A stretch of DNA of 64,000 nt from Gibbula magus (GCA_936450465.1 OW388296.1:36542586-36606585), one strand, 5' to 3'; numbered from the stretch's first letter, positions 21,780-33,651 are shown. The notes: generated by a model not told the origin, from the sequence alone. Numbers and translations: made by a program.

Positions 21780-22304
21780 TATTTTCACATTAAAGAAGTT
21801 GTTATCCAGAAAATCTTCCTGTTCTTATGTATACCACTTCAGAAATTTATCACATTTATATTTTATTTATCAGTAGTGTGACCTGTGACAAAGAAATGTG
21901 AAATGTGACAAATGAGAGATTCACATACAGCACGGTCTCATTGACTAAAAAAATGAATATGAGTCTAAAAATAAAACATTAGAGACTAATACATGTGTTT
22001 GTTTTTGGTTATACGAGTGCATAAACGGTGGAACAATTACAGTCACTAGTCATAAATATAATAATTTTGGAATTGATTAGGATCACTTGGCTAAGTAAGG
22101 ATATTACAACTATCAATTGTAGGTTGAATACAATGAATATATAATAATTTTTATTTTTCGGCCTTTTTCACTCGGCCCTTATGACTATTTACTTCGGCCC
22201 TTCTGACTTTTTCACTCGGCCCTTATGACTTTTTTTATCGGCCTGTTGTGCCCTGAATTGTAATAAAAATCGCAAATTGTAATACCTGCCGTGAATTGTA
22301 ATAA

Positions 22305-23345
22305 AATTTGCCCTGAATTGTAATAAAGTTTTCAGAAATCACTTTTATACCAACAATTCCAACAGAAAGTGATTTCTATTATAAAATCATCCTTAAAAAA
22401 CTATTTAAACATCAAACATTTTCATTTACAAAGGGTTATATCAGTCTGAGACGATTTTATTACAATTTGAGGCAAGCGATAGATTTTTGGAACCCTTGCC
22501 CTGAATTGTAATAAAGTTTTCAGAAATCACTTTTATACCAACAATTCCATTAGAAAGTGATTTCTATTACAAAATCATCCTTACAAAACTATTTAACCAT
22601 CAAACATTTTCATTTACAAAGGATTATATCAGTCTGAGACGAGTTTATTACAATTTGAAGCAAGCGATAGATTTTTGGCACCCTTGCCCTGAATTGTAAT
22701 AAAGTTTTCAGAAATCACTTTTATACCAACAATTCCAACAGAAACTGTTTTCTATTTCAAAAACATTTTTTAAAAACTATTTAACCATCAAACATTTTGT
22801 TATTTACAAAGGGTTATTTCAGTCTGAGACGAGTTTATTACAATTTGAGGCAAGCGATACACTTTTGGCACCCTTGCCTTGAATTGTAATAAAGTTTCAG
22901 AAATAAATTTTAAATCAACAATTCCAACAGCAACAGTTTTCTATTACATAAACATTTGTAAACATTTATTTAAACATCAAACATTTTCATTTACAAAAGG
23001 TTTTTTCAGTCTGAGACAAGTTTATTACAATTTGAGGCAAGCGATACATTTTTGGCACCCTTGCCCTGAATTGTAATAAAGTTTTCAGAAATCACTTTTA
23101 AACCTTCATGGTCATTTCCAACAGAAACTGTTTCCTATTTCAAAAACATTTCATAAAAACTATTTAAACATCAAACATTTTCATTGATAAAGGGTTATTT
23201 CAGTCGGCGACGAGTTTATTACAATTTGAAGCAAGCGATACACTTTGCCTTGAATTGTAATAAAGTTTTCAGCAATAAATTTTAAATCAACAATTCAAAC
23301 AGAAACTGTTTTCGATTGCACAACCATTTATAAAAAAAACTATTT
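22305..23345 (+). repeat. left satellite arm, about 188-bp unit, 5-6 copies
   Basis: Units begin GCCCTGAATTGTAATAAAGT at about 22308, 22498, 22687, 22876, 23063 and 23247. This arm is more diverged than the right arm. Units share CAGTCTGAGACGAGTTTATT and AACATCAAACATTTTCATT-type blocks. Confidence 0.9.
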
Positions 23346-24470
23346 AAACATCAAACAGACTACCAAACATGAAGACTTTGTATAAAATCTGATTTCGCAA
23401 GAAAACCAATTGATTAAAATTAATGTTACACTTATATAGTTCAACAATTCCTGTGGGTGCGTATACTGCTGTTATTGTCAAAATAATGCGTTAACGAGAA
23501 AGCTTTCTCAATAATACTTACAGCTTTCTCAGTAGACATGAATATCATATGAATGTACAGATCCATTCAAGACCGAATTATAAGAAAAGCATAAACTTTA
23601 ATCCTTTACCATATACTTTCTATAAACATGTAACGTGGATAAACTATTACCTGCCTGATGTGAGTGTGTACAGGTCACATGAACGAACTATAAGATTCCT
23701 AGGAGTTAAAGGGATTGAAGAAATTGTAACACTGTTAATATTGAATATGAATATCCTTTTCTCATTGAATGTTATGCCTATAGTCATTTTAGAAAAAATA
23801 ATTTATCTCATAAGTATACCGCAAACCCCACAATTCATAGCTGTAACCTCTTGTTAACCAATACTGTAAATGATACATGTGCTATATGCCAGTAAATATT
23901 GCAATTCTGTGAAACTAAGATGTATGTTACACGGGCTGATAGCCAACATGTATCCTATAGAAACAAGCAATTCAATAAATGTCATCCATTTCGGAATATA
24001 AAACCAACTGCAAATGTAATACCCCGCTAACAAACTTGTTTATGTTGTGTATTACTCGCGGGTAAATCAAATCAATGGGTACATTTTATATTGCAAAGTT
24101 GTTAAATCAGTAAAAAAAATACCATCTGATCCTTATTTCACGTTATACACCAAAAATACTCACTTAGTTTAGGCAAGCATCAATCTTTCAACATTTATGA
24201 CCTAAAGAGGTTCTGAATACACAAGTGTGTATTATCGAATTCTTTGTGTATTCGGCTTATGCCTTCTCAACCGTGGATCATTCTCACCGTTGTTAATTAA
24301 CGAGCCGGAGCAGTTTCGGCAGTTATTGACTTACACCTGTTTGGTATCTTGTTAATGAGCCCTAAATGAGTTAATCAACTCTTAAGAAGAAATGCGAAAA
24401 GGGTAAAATATAACAAAAAATTACGGTTCCAACAGCGGAGTTTTAGATAGTTTATGCAATGATATTGTTT
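23345..24470. other. centre of element B, AT-rich, no supported gene
   Basis: A 102-codon frame at 23549-23857 shows no domain. A small inverted word ACACAAGTGTGT lies near 24219. Nothing points to a transposase. Confidence 0.4.
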
Positions 24471-24476
24471 AAATTA

Positions 24477-24538
24477 GAGAGAGAGAGACACAGACAGACA
24501 GTCAGACAGACAGAGAGACAGACAGACTAAGAGAGAGG
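24477..24538. repeat. GA / CAGA microsatellite
   Basis: A run of GAGA and CAGA words, about 60 bp, purine-rich on this strand. Confidence 0.9.
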
Positions 24539-24659
24539 TACATACATTTGATTCAATAAAATCTATGAGCCACCAGAACAGAAGGCTATACAAGGGAAAT
24601 TTGGCAACATAAATGTTATATGATATAAAGAAATGAAAATAAAATAAGGAATATATTTA

Positions 24660-24824
24660 TATACACTCACCCTCCTATACCCGCACTTTCACCAAACCAC
24701 TCTTACATTCTACCCGTCCACCCACACACCTCACACTCCCTAATCACCTGATCCACATACATAAATGGAATTTACAATGAATTATTTCGTCACACACAAA
24801 TAATTGATAAGAAACATCGACACA

Positions 24825-24858
<34 letters not shown>

Positions 24859-25010
24859 CCCCCTCCCCCCTCCCCCTCTCCAGTCGCACTCACTTTCAAC
24901 ATCTACATCCCGACACCCTCCACACACAACCCCCCCCCCCCCCCCCCCCCACAAATAATTGATAAGAAACATCGACACATCCCCCCCCCCCCCCCCCCCC
25001 CCCCCGCCAA
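24660..25010. repeat. pyrimidine-rich tract with three long poly(C) runs
   Basis: Runs of about 20-30 C occur near 24829-24857, 24931-24950 and 24981-25005, separated by CT-rich sequence. The word AATAATTGATAAGAAACATC precedes the first and third run, so a block of about 155 bp appears duplicated. Run lengths may be affected by assembly error. Confidence 0.85.
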
Positions 25011-25084
25011 CTTGTTTGTGTTATAAAAGATTACTTCTTCAGAGATGACTGTAAAGAAAGGTGAATGTAAAGCCATTTTAGATG

Positions 25085-25545
25085 TGTGTTTGTTGCAGTT
25101 CATAATCCCCGGGTGAAACCAAAAGGGGTCTATGTCATGGCGCGAATCCGTCTGTCCACCCGTCTCATTTCAGACCGTGGGTTAAAAGTGAACTTATAGC
25201 TTGGCTAAAACGTTTGATTTATCAATGATATGTCTTCGAAACTTTATAAATGTGTTTCCCTTAACATAAGACAATTTAAGTAGTCATATTCTTTGACCTT
25301 CTTACCTTGACCTTAATGAACGACACAACTTTTGAAATTTTAATCTTCACCAAAAGTTTTAATTTGTCAGGATAGGCCTTTGAAAATGGTGTTTCTGATG
25401 TCACACACTTAGGTCATAACCTTTGACTGTAACTTAATCGTAAATTACACTTATATTTAAACTGTTTGTTTGGAGGGAAGTTTGTGTATCAAACCTCGGG
25501 CGTTCATGTTTAATGAGGCCACTCTAGTATTGCATCGTGGTGATA
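25085..25545. repeat. dispersed repeat of the GTCTGTCCACC / TGACCTT type
   Basis: The segment from CCCCGGGTGAAACCAAAAGG to ATTGCATCGTGG has the same style as the other GTCC-headed dispersed repeats (CGTCTGTCCACCCGTC, then CTTTGACCTTCTTACCTTGA). Only one copy is visible in the window. Confidence 0.45.
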
Positions 25546-26499
25546 CTGAATTAAAAGTTTTTGATCGTTAATAAGTATAAATGATTATGCAGTATGCCAA
25601 AACATACATTCCAAGTTATTCTTTTCTACGCTTTGGTTTACAAATGTTTACACTGTGTGTCAGGAAGAGACACATTTCACGTACAGATGCGATACATATC
25701 GTACAATAAAGATTTTTCTTGATTAACGAAAAATGTAAAATTATGTTGTGTGTTGTGTAATAATATGAGTTAGTAATCAGGGGTGAAGTGTCGCTAGATT
25801 ATTTTCAGACGTTTACATTTGTATGTCATTTTATTCCATTCTGTGTAACAAGTATAATTTTGCTTGAAATAATGATTGTTCTTTTAATGAAACATCAGTT
25901 TAGAGCACATTTCTTATTATGTTAATCATCATCCTCGTAATTCATTTGGATGTTTTAACTATTTCAGGAACGAAAATGTCTCAATATGCAAGGGAGGTAA
26001 CATAAATTATATCTTTAACCAGCGATTGCATCTGTATAAATAATATTTCTGTCTGTTATTTTGCATAAATCACAGCAGGCTAAATACTTATCGCTTTTTA
26101 GGAGTATTGATTGATCATAATTAGGCACGTCAGTAGTTCCAGTTTTTACTGTAAGTCACACATTTATGGTCCACTTCGATTCATAACAGCAAATCTGGTT
26201 TAGCAAGGTAGAAATCGAAAATATTGTTTCTATACTGATAAGTTTGACCCTTGTAATGTTAAATAGTATACCCTTATTATAATGTCACAAATGGGAACAC
26301 TATCGTTCTTTGCATGTTTAATATGTTTGCAGAGAATGAAGACTATGTTATAGATAAACATCTACAGAACTGTGTGTTCAGGCGTCACTTACTCCCATGC
26401 TTTCTCTTACATAGCTTACGCAGGCACTAAACAGGATGTTCGTCGGGATTTGATTTGACTTATATAATCAACAGTAAAATTTAGCTGGTGTATTCTGTG

Positions 26500-27070
26500 C
26501 TCAACCGCAAAAGAAACGTCACCATACAAAATACAAGATAATTCATTCCAAGAGTTATACTCACGACAGAAACAGAGATACATCATGTCTTCAGAAGGAA
26601 AACTTAACTAAACTTGAAATTTCAAAACATTATCTATGCATATTTCTGACAAACACCTTTTAAGAATTGGCAATTCTCAAAATTCACGTTTTCGAATTTC
26701 CGTAACCTGATGAGATAGCGGAGTCTAAAAGGATTTTTTTGGCATTTCATGACATCCTACAATAAAGACCCGTCATCAAATTTAAGTTCAAGAAGGTAAT
26801 TCATGTCGACACCATATGTTATTGTATCTTATGTAGTTTCTACATTTTATACTTTATACATTTGACTTAAATGCCAAATACTCTGACCATAAAACATTTT
26901 GAAAAAGCGATTTCAACAATGCAACTGTATTTGAAATGACATTAAAAGAAAAGCCTCATTCTCTAACGTATGAAACTTCTTTATTGAATATGTGTCCATC
27001 ATATACATTCAAAATCTACTTTCTCAGACAGCAACATTTAGGGGTTGGTGACATTTCTTTTGCGGTTGAG
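26500..27070. mobile_element. 571-bp MITE with 24-bp terminal inverted repeats
   Basis: CTCAACCGCAAAAGAAACGT (26500-26519, continuing CACC) is matched by the complement of GGTGACATTTCTTTTGCGG... at 27047-27070 with one mismatch. No open frame is inside. The target duplication is not clear. It is inserted in the centre of element B. Confidence 0.75.
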
Positions 27071-27727
27071 TGCATGATAGTCTTACACTCAGACTCTAAA
27101 AAAAAGTATGTACCTCGAAAAACTGGACATTCACAGTGTAAATAGTTAAATCAACATCGTAAATAGTATTATATCATATAGATGGCATAAACGGTTTTCT
27201 GATGATTGGCATTATAACCAGGGAAAATATTAATTTGTTCCAAAATGCAATTGCTTGAACTAAAATTGTTTATTGCATAAAATATTATCATATTTGCGGG
27301 CTTCATGTTTTGGCAACTAAAACTATTATTTTATCCCAATGGCATGCAATACTGTGGGATAAAGTCTTGTCCGTCTATCCGTGATTATGGATGCAACTTT
27401 TATTTTCTTGAATTAATAAGTAACTCAATGAGTGTTTCATATACTTATAAGAGGAGAGATCGCATTTAAGGTAAAGTTGAGGATTTTTTTTATCTGGTAA
27501 TGATCATTTACTCCGATATAAGTTCACAATAAAAGCTTGTAATAGAATATTGATTTTTATGTATTCAACTTGTAAATTCCCTCCAAAATATTTACTTTTT
27601 TACACATTGACATAATTCAATTTTGGGAGTGTTTCATTCGAATCAAGTACATTTATTTAACAACTCTTTTCATTGATTTGACAGTGTTATTAAGCAATTG
27701 ACTACACTTCCTTCCCGTGATAAAATT

Positions 27728-27905
27728 ATATTTACAAACATTTAATCTTAATTAAAGATGATATTTACAAACATTTAATCTGAATTAAAGATGATATTTA
27801 CAAACATTTAATCTGAATTAAATAAGATATTTACAAAACTTTACAAATATTTACAAATATTTTCTCCGGATTAAATATGACTAAAGATGATATTTACTCC
27901 GGGAG
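27728..27905. repeat. about 34-bp tandem repeat
   Basis: Four or five copies of ATATTTACAAACATTTAATC followed by TGAATTAAAGATG lie just inside the right satellite arm, with increasing decay to the right. Confidence 0.85.
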
Positions 27906-27944
27906 TAAAAAGGAGTAAATGATTAAATATCATATGTTTTCCCA

Positions 27945-30900
27945 GTGTCACTTTCTATTGGAATTGATGGTATAAAAGTGATTTCTGAAAACTTTATTAC
28001 AATTGAGGGCAAGGGAGCCAAATATGAATCGCTTGCCTCAAATTGTAATAAACTCGTCTCAGACTGAACAATCCTTTGTAAATGATAATGTTTAATGCTT
28101 AAATAGTTTTTTAAAGATGTTTTTGTAATAGAAATCACTTTCTGTTGGAATTGTTGGTATAAAAATGATTTCTGAAAACTTTATTACAATTCAGGGCAAG
28201 GAAGCCAAAAATCTATCGCTTGCCTCAAATTGTAATAAACTCATCTCAGACTGAAATAACCCTTTGTAAATGAAAATGTTTGATGGTTAAATAGTTTTTT
28301 TTAAATGTTTTTGAAATAGAAAACAATTTCTGTTCTAAATGTAGGTTTGAAAGTGATTTCTGAAAACTTTATTACAATTCAGGGCAAGGGTGCCAAAAAT
28401 GTGTCGCTTGCCTCAAACTGTAATAAACTCGTCTCAGACTGAAATAACCCTTTGTAAATGAAAATGTTTGACGTTTAAATAGTTTCTTAAAAAGTATTTT
28501 TGTAATAGAAAACAGTTTCTGTTGGAATTGTTGGTATAAAAGTGATTTCTGAAAACTTTATGACAATTTAGGGCAAGGGTGCCCAAAATGTATCGCTTGC
28601 CTCAAATTGTAATATTTATATTATTAAACTCGTCTCAGACTGAAATAACCCTTTGTAAATGATAATGTTTGATGTTTAAATAGTTTTTTAAAGATGTTTT
28701 TGTAATAGAAAACCGTTTCTGATGGAATTGTTAGTATAAAAGTGATTTCTGAAAACTTTATTACAATTCAGGGCAAGGGTGCCAAAAATGTATCGCTTGC
28801 CTCAAATTGTAATTAACTCGTCTCAGACTGAAATAACCCTTTGTAAATGAAAATGTTTGATGGTTAAATAGTTTTTTAAAGATGATTTTGTAATAGAAAT
28901 CACTTTCTGTTCGAGGTGTTGGTATAAAAGTGATTTCTGAAAACTTTATTACAAATCAGGGCAAGGGTGCCAAAAATGTATCGCTTGCCTCAAATTGTAA
29001 TAAACTCGTCTCAGGCTGAAATAACCCTTTGAAAATTAAAATAAGTGATGGTTAAATATATTTTAAAGAAGATTTTGTAATAGAAATAACTTTCTGTTGG
29101 AATTGTAGGTATAAAAGTGATTTCTGAAAACTTTATTACAATTCAGGGCAAGGGTGCCCAAAATCTACCGCTTGCCTCAAATTGTAATAAACTCGTCTCA
29201 GATTGAAATAACCCTTTGTAATTGAAAATGTTTGATGGTTAAATAGTTTTTTAAAGATGATTTTGTAATAGAAATCACTTTCTGTTGGAATTGTTGGTAT
29301 AAAAGTGATTTCTGAAAACTTTATTACAATTCAGGGCAAGGGTTTCAAACATCTATAGCTTGCCTCAAATTGTAATAAACTCGTCTCAGACTGAAATAAC
29401 CCTTTGTAAATGAAAATGTTTAATGGTTAGTTTTTTTAAATATGTTTTTGTAATAGAATCACTTTCTTTTGGAATTTTTGGTATAAAATTGATTTCTGAA
29501 AACTTTATTACAATTCAGGGCAAGGGTGCCAAAATCTAAAGTTTGCCTCAAATTGTAATAAACTCGTCTCAGACTGAAATAACCCTTTGTAAATGAAAAT
29601 GTTTAATGGTTAAATAGTTTTTAAAAGGTTTTTTGTAATAGAAATCATTTTCTTTTGGAATTGTTGGTATAAAAGTGATTTCTGAACACTTTATTACAAT
29701 TCAGGGCAAAGTTGCCAAAAATCTACCGCTTGCCTCAAATTGTAATAAACTCGTCTCAGACTGAAATAACCCTTTGTAAATGAAAATGTTTGATGGTTAA
29801 ATAGTTTTTTAAAGATGATTTTGTAATAGAACTCACTTTCTGTTCGAGGTGTTGGTATAAAAGTGATTTCTGAAAACTTTATTACAAATCAGGGCAAGGG
29901 TGCCAAAAATGTATCGCTTGCCTCAAATTGTAATAAACTCGTCTCAGGCTGAAATAACCCTTTGAAAATTAAAATAAGTGATGGTTAAATATATTTTAAA
30001 GAAGATTTTGTAATAGAAATAACTTTCTGTTGGAATTGTAGGTATAAAAGTGATTTCTGAAAACTTTATTACAATTCAGGGCAAGGGTGCCCAAAATCTA
30101 CCGCTTGCCTCAAATTGTAATAAACTCGTCTCAGATTGAAATAACCCTTTGTAATTGATAATGTTTGATGGTTAAATAGTTTTTTAAAGATGATTTTGTA
30201 ATAGAAATCACTTTCTGTTGGAATTGTTGGTATAAAAGTGATTTCTGAAAACTTTATTACAATTCAGGGCAAGGGTTTCAAACATCTATAGCTTGCCTCA
30301 AATTGTAATAAACTCGTCTCAGACTGAAATAACCCTTTGTAAATGAAAATGTTTAATGGTTAGTTTTTTAGAGATGTTTTTGTAATAGAAATCACTTTCT
30401 TTTGGAATTTTTGTTATAAAAGTGATTTCTGAAAACTTTATTACAAATCAGGGCAAGGGTGCCAAAAATGTATCGCTTGCCTCAAATTGTAATAAACTCG
30501 TCTCAGGCTGAAATAACCCTTTGAAAATTAAAATAAGTGATGGTTAAATATATTTTAAAGAAGATTTTGTAATAGAAATAACTTTCTGTTGGAATTGTAG
30601 GTATAAAAGTGATTTCTGAAAACTTTATTACAATTCAGGGCAAGGGTGCCCAAAATCTACCGCTTGCCTCAAATTGTAATAAACTCGTCTCAGATTGAAA
30701 TAACCCTTTGTAATTGATAATGTTTGATGGTTAAATAGTTTTTTAAAGATGATTTTGTAATAGAAATCACTTTCTGTTGGAATTGTTGGTATAAAAGTGA
30801 TTTCTGAAAACTTTATTACAATTCAGGGCAAGGGTTTCAAACATCTATAGCTTGCCTCAAATTGTAATAAACTCGTCTCAGACTGAAATAACCCTTTGTA

Positions 30901-32150
30901 AATGAAAATGTTTAATGGTTAGTTTTTTAGAGATGTTTTTGTAATAGAAATCACTTTCTTTTGGAATTTTTGTTATAAAAGTGATTTCTGAAAACTTTAT
31001 TTCAATTCGGGGCAAGGGTGCCAAAATTCTACCGCTTGCCTCAAATTGTAATAAACTCGTCTCAGACTGAAATAACCCTTTGTAAATGAAAATGTTTAAT
31101 GGTTAAATAGTTTTTTAAAGGTTTTTTGTAATAGAAATCATTTTCTTTTGGAATTGTTGGTATAAAAGTGATTTCTGAAAACTTTATTACAATTCAGGGC
31201 AAAGTTGCCAAAAATCTACCGCTTGCCTCAAATTGTAATAAACTCATCTCAGACTGAAATAACCCTTTGTAAATGAAAATGTTCGATGGTTAAATAGTTT
31301 TTTAAAGATGATTTTGCAATAGAAATCACTTTCTGTTGGAATTGTTGGTATAAAAGTGATTTCTGAAAACTTTATTACAATTCAGGGCAAGGGTGACAAA
31401 AATCTATCGCTTGCCTCAAATTGTAATAAACTCGTCTCAGACTGAAATAACCCTTTGTAAATGAAAATGTTTGATGGTTAAATAGTTTTTTAAAGATTTT
31501 TTTGTAATAGAAATCATTTTCTTTTGGAATTGTTGGTATACGAGTGATTTCTGAAAACTTTATTACAATTCAGGGCAAGGGTGCCAAAAATCTACCGCTT
31601 GCCTCAAATTGTAATAAACTTGTCTCAGACTGAAATAACCCTTTGTAAATGAAAATGTTTGATGGTTAAATATATTTTTAAAGATGATTTTGTAATAGAA
31701 ATCACTTTTTTGTTGGAATTGTTGGTATAAAAGTGATTTCTAAAAAACTTTATTACAATTCAGGGGAAGGGTGCCAATAATCTACCGCTTGCCTCAAATT
31801 GTAATAAACTCGTCTCAGACTGAAATAACCCTTTGTAAATGAAAATGTTTAATGGTTAAATAGTTTTTTAGAGATGTTTTTGTAATAGAAATCACTTTCT
31901 TTTGGAATTTTTGTTATAAAAGTGATTTCTGAAAACTTTATTTCAATTCGGGGCAAGGGTGCCAAAAATCTACCGCTTGCCTCAAATTGTAATAAACTCG
32001 TCTCAGACTGAAATAACCCTTTGTAAATGAAATTGTTTGATGGTTAAATGTTTTTTTAAGATGATTTTGTAATAGAAATCACTTTCTGTTGGAAATGTTG
32101 GTATAAAAGTGATTTCTGAAAACTTTATTACAATTCAGGGCAAATTTTAT
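27945..32150 (-). repeat. right satellite arm, 188-bp unit, about 22 copies
   Basis: Units are the reverse complement of the left arm. Successive GGGCAAGG landmarks lie at about 28383, 28571, 28771, 28959, 29146 and 29335 (one unit has an extra ATTTATATT). Each unit holds two dyads: TTTATTACAATT...AATTGTAATAAA and GAAATCACTTT...AAAGTGATTTC. Multi-unit blocks are duplicated, see findings. Confidence 0.95.
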
Positions 32151-32239
32151 TACAATTCACGGCAGGTATTACAATTTGCGATTTTTATTACAATTCAGGG
32201 CACAACACGGCCTTTTCATCATTCGGCCCATTTGACCAG

Positions 32240-33120
32240 TTCCCGCCAAATACACCTCCATGATCATTTAACCGACAATTTTAATTAGTCCTTCGGACTA
32301 CCAGTTTTTAGACTCTACTAGCCCAGCTTCTTTTTCACTAGCCATGGGCTACCGGACTAGTGCTAATTTCGAACCCTGCATAATAGTTCCTCTGGCCTAA
32401 TAGACATGATGTGGAGAAACAACGACTAAAATGGGTATTATATAAATATTAACGGGAAAATGTTATAGGCTTAAGTTATTGAAAATGTTTTTGGATATAT
32501 TTATAATGTATATTAAATACTTTTATTGAAGATAACATAAGCAAAACTTCATAATAATAGTTGAATACACCAGTTTACACTTAAGATCGTGCAGAGTTAC
32601 CTGTCCTTACTTCGTGTAACCCAAATCTGAATGTGTGACTGTGACATCGGCAGTGAGAGACGTTTTTTGGCGATAATTCGTTTCAAAGTCAAAATATTTT
32701 TTTGACAGCGTCCGTTTTCGATGAAAAGGGTAGCCTACTTATGCGATTTTAGGAGGTAATTTTGGATTTTTTGGAACTTTTTTCGATTTTTAATCGCTCA
32801 TTTTAGGTCTGCATGTTAGGCATTTTCCTTCGTGAATTTTCAACTCGCCCTGACTCGGTCCGGTGAAAATAGGTAATTTTCAAAGGCTTTTCAAACAGTA
32901 ACATTAAGTATATTTTTGCATTTGATTGTGTAAATTGGTAGATAAAAACGTCATTGTTAGAGGGGAAATGACTAACTTTGTGTTTGTAGATGTATTTACA
33001 GGTTTACTTTGGCATTATTTACATGCCGAATTCATGGGTCAACAGTGAAACTACACTGTTATGGTTGCAAACAGGTGAGGTTTTTTGGCTTGTTTTTGTT
33101 GATTCTCTAAAAGTACATGA
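32240..33120. other. AT-rich stretch, one palindromic repeat-like segment
   Basis: Positions 32283-32383 contain TAGTCCTTCGGACTA and CTAGCCATGGGCTACCGGAC, which looks like a dispersed repeat, but no second copy is in the window. The rest is unrecognised. Confidence 0.4.
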
Positions 33121-33255
33121 ATATATATATATATTGAATATATATATATATTCGAAAACATGCTTGTGAATCTGATTAAATCATCGTAATTTCTTCGAAC
33201 ATTTTATTTTTTCTATATGAGACCTGGGAGTTGGAAGATGTTTTAAACTGTTTTT

Positions 33256-33331
<76 letters not shown>
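33120..33331. repeat. AT dinucleotide tracts
   Basis: A TA palindrome around TTGAA lies at 33121-33152 and a roughly 73-bp (TA)n run at 33259-33331. Confidence 0.95.
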
Positions 33332-33335
<4 letters not shown>

Positions 33336-33346
33336 ATTAATATTAT

Positions 33347-33488
33347 ACAATTATGGACTGGTGATGAGGTCAATACCTGTTTTTATGGACCCGAGAAACA
33401 ATATTGACCAAGGACGAAGTCCGCGGTCAATGTTGTTTTCTCGGGTCCATAAAAACAGGTGTTGACCGAATCACCAGTCCATAATTGT
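33347..33488. mobile_element. 142-bp hairpin MITE
   Basis: Arms of about 63 bp are inverted copies (ACAATTATGGACTGGTGAT at the left, ATCACCAGTCCATAATTGT at the right, with GACCCGAGAAA / TTTTCTCGGGTC in the middle) around a short GGACGAAGTCC loop. Confidence 0.85.
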
Positions 33489-33579
33489 TTTCTTATGTAT
33501 TTAACACAGGAACGAAAAGAAAACAATGAAATGCAGTAAAAAATGTTATTTGGTTTGAACAGCTGGAACTACGTTCAGA

Positions 33580-33651
33580 TGACGTCATGGTTACAATAGC
33601 ATGACGTCATGCAACAATCATTTGACGTCATGCAACAATCGTTTGACGTCA
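33580..33651. repeat. four TGACGTCA palindromes, three at 21-bp spacing
   Basis: Full CRE-type octamers are at 33580-33587, 33602-33609, 33623-33630 and 33644-33651. The last three are a 21-bp tandem unit TGACGTCATGCAACAATC plus three bases. It may bind CREB/ATF-type factors, or may simply be a minisatellite next to the MITE. Confidence 0.7.

Larger units (their letters stand above)
21608..21832. mobile_element. Penelope-like palindrome with two hammerhead-like motifs
   Basis: Two nearly identical arms of about 95 bp face each other around AAGAAGTTGTTATCCAGAAA. Each arm begins GAACAGGAAGATTTTCTGGA and includes the hammerhead-like core described separately. Penelope-like elements are known to carry hammerhead motifs in their terminal repeats, so this may be a head-to-head terminal-repeat remnant. 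No RT is present. Confidence 0.6.
22240..32212. mobile_element. element B: about 10-kb foldback element whose inverted arms are satellite arrays
   Basis: The left end GGCCTGTTGTGCCCTGAATT and the right end are inverted copies. Identity is essentially complete for more than 100 bp (GTGCCCTGAATTGTAATAAA, ATCGCAAATTGTAATACC and so on) before each side enters a tandem array of the same 188-bp unit, in opposite orientations. Flanks TTTTTATC (22232-22239) and TTTTCATC (32213-32220) look like an 8-bp target duplication with one mismatch, inside the terminal array of element A. The central 4.6 kb encodes no recognisable transposase. It resembles Drosophila foldback organisation, but no relationship is claimed. 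Confidence 0.8.
21370..32237. mobile_element. element A: TIR element with GTCAAAAGGGCCGA terminal arrays, later invaded
   Basis: The left terminus (21370-21510) is about seven copies of GTCAAAAGGGCCGA-like words. The inverted word TCGGCCCTTATGAC forms an array at 22158-22231 and resumes at 32221-32237 as ATTCGGCCCATTTGAC. Removing the foldback insert at 22240-32212 restores a continuous right array, so the original element was roughly 0.9 kb. It also contains a Penelope-type palindrome at 21608-21832. No protein is encoded. Confidence 0.7.

Noticed and set aside
24790..25103. Glycine-rich frames on the minus strand
   Set aside because: They are translations of the poly(C) runs.
27945..32150. 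CRISPR-like array
   Set aside because: Units are 188 bp, continuous and fully repeated without unique spacers, in a eukaryotic context; it is a satellite.
33176..33373. Ile-Tyr repeat frame
   Set aside because: It is the translation of the (TA)n microsatellite.
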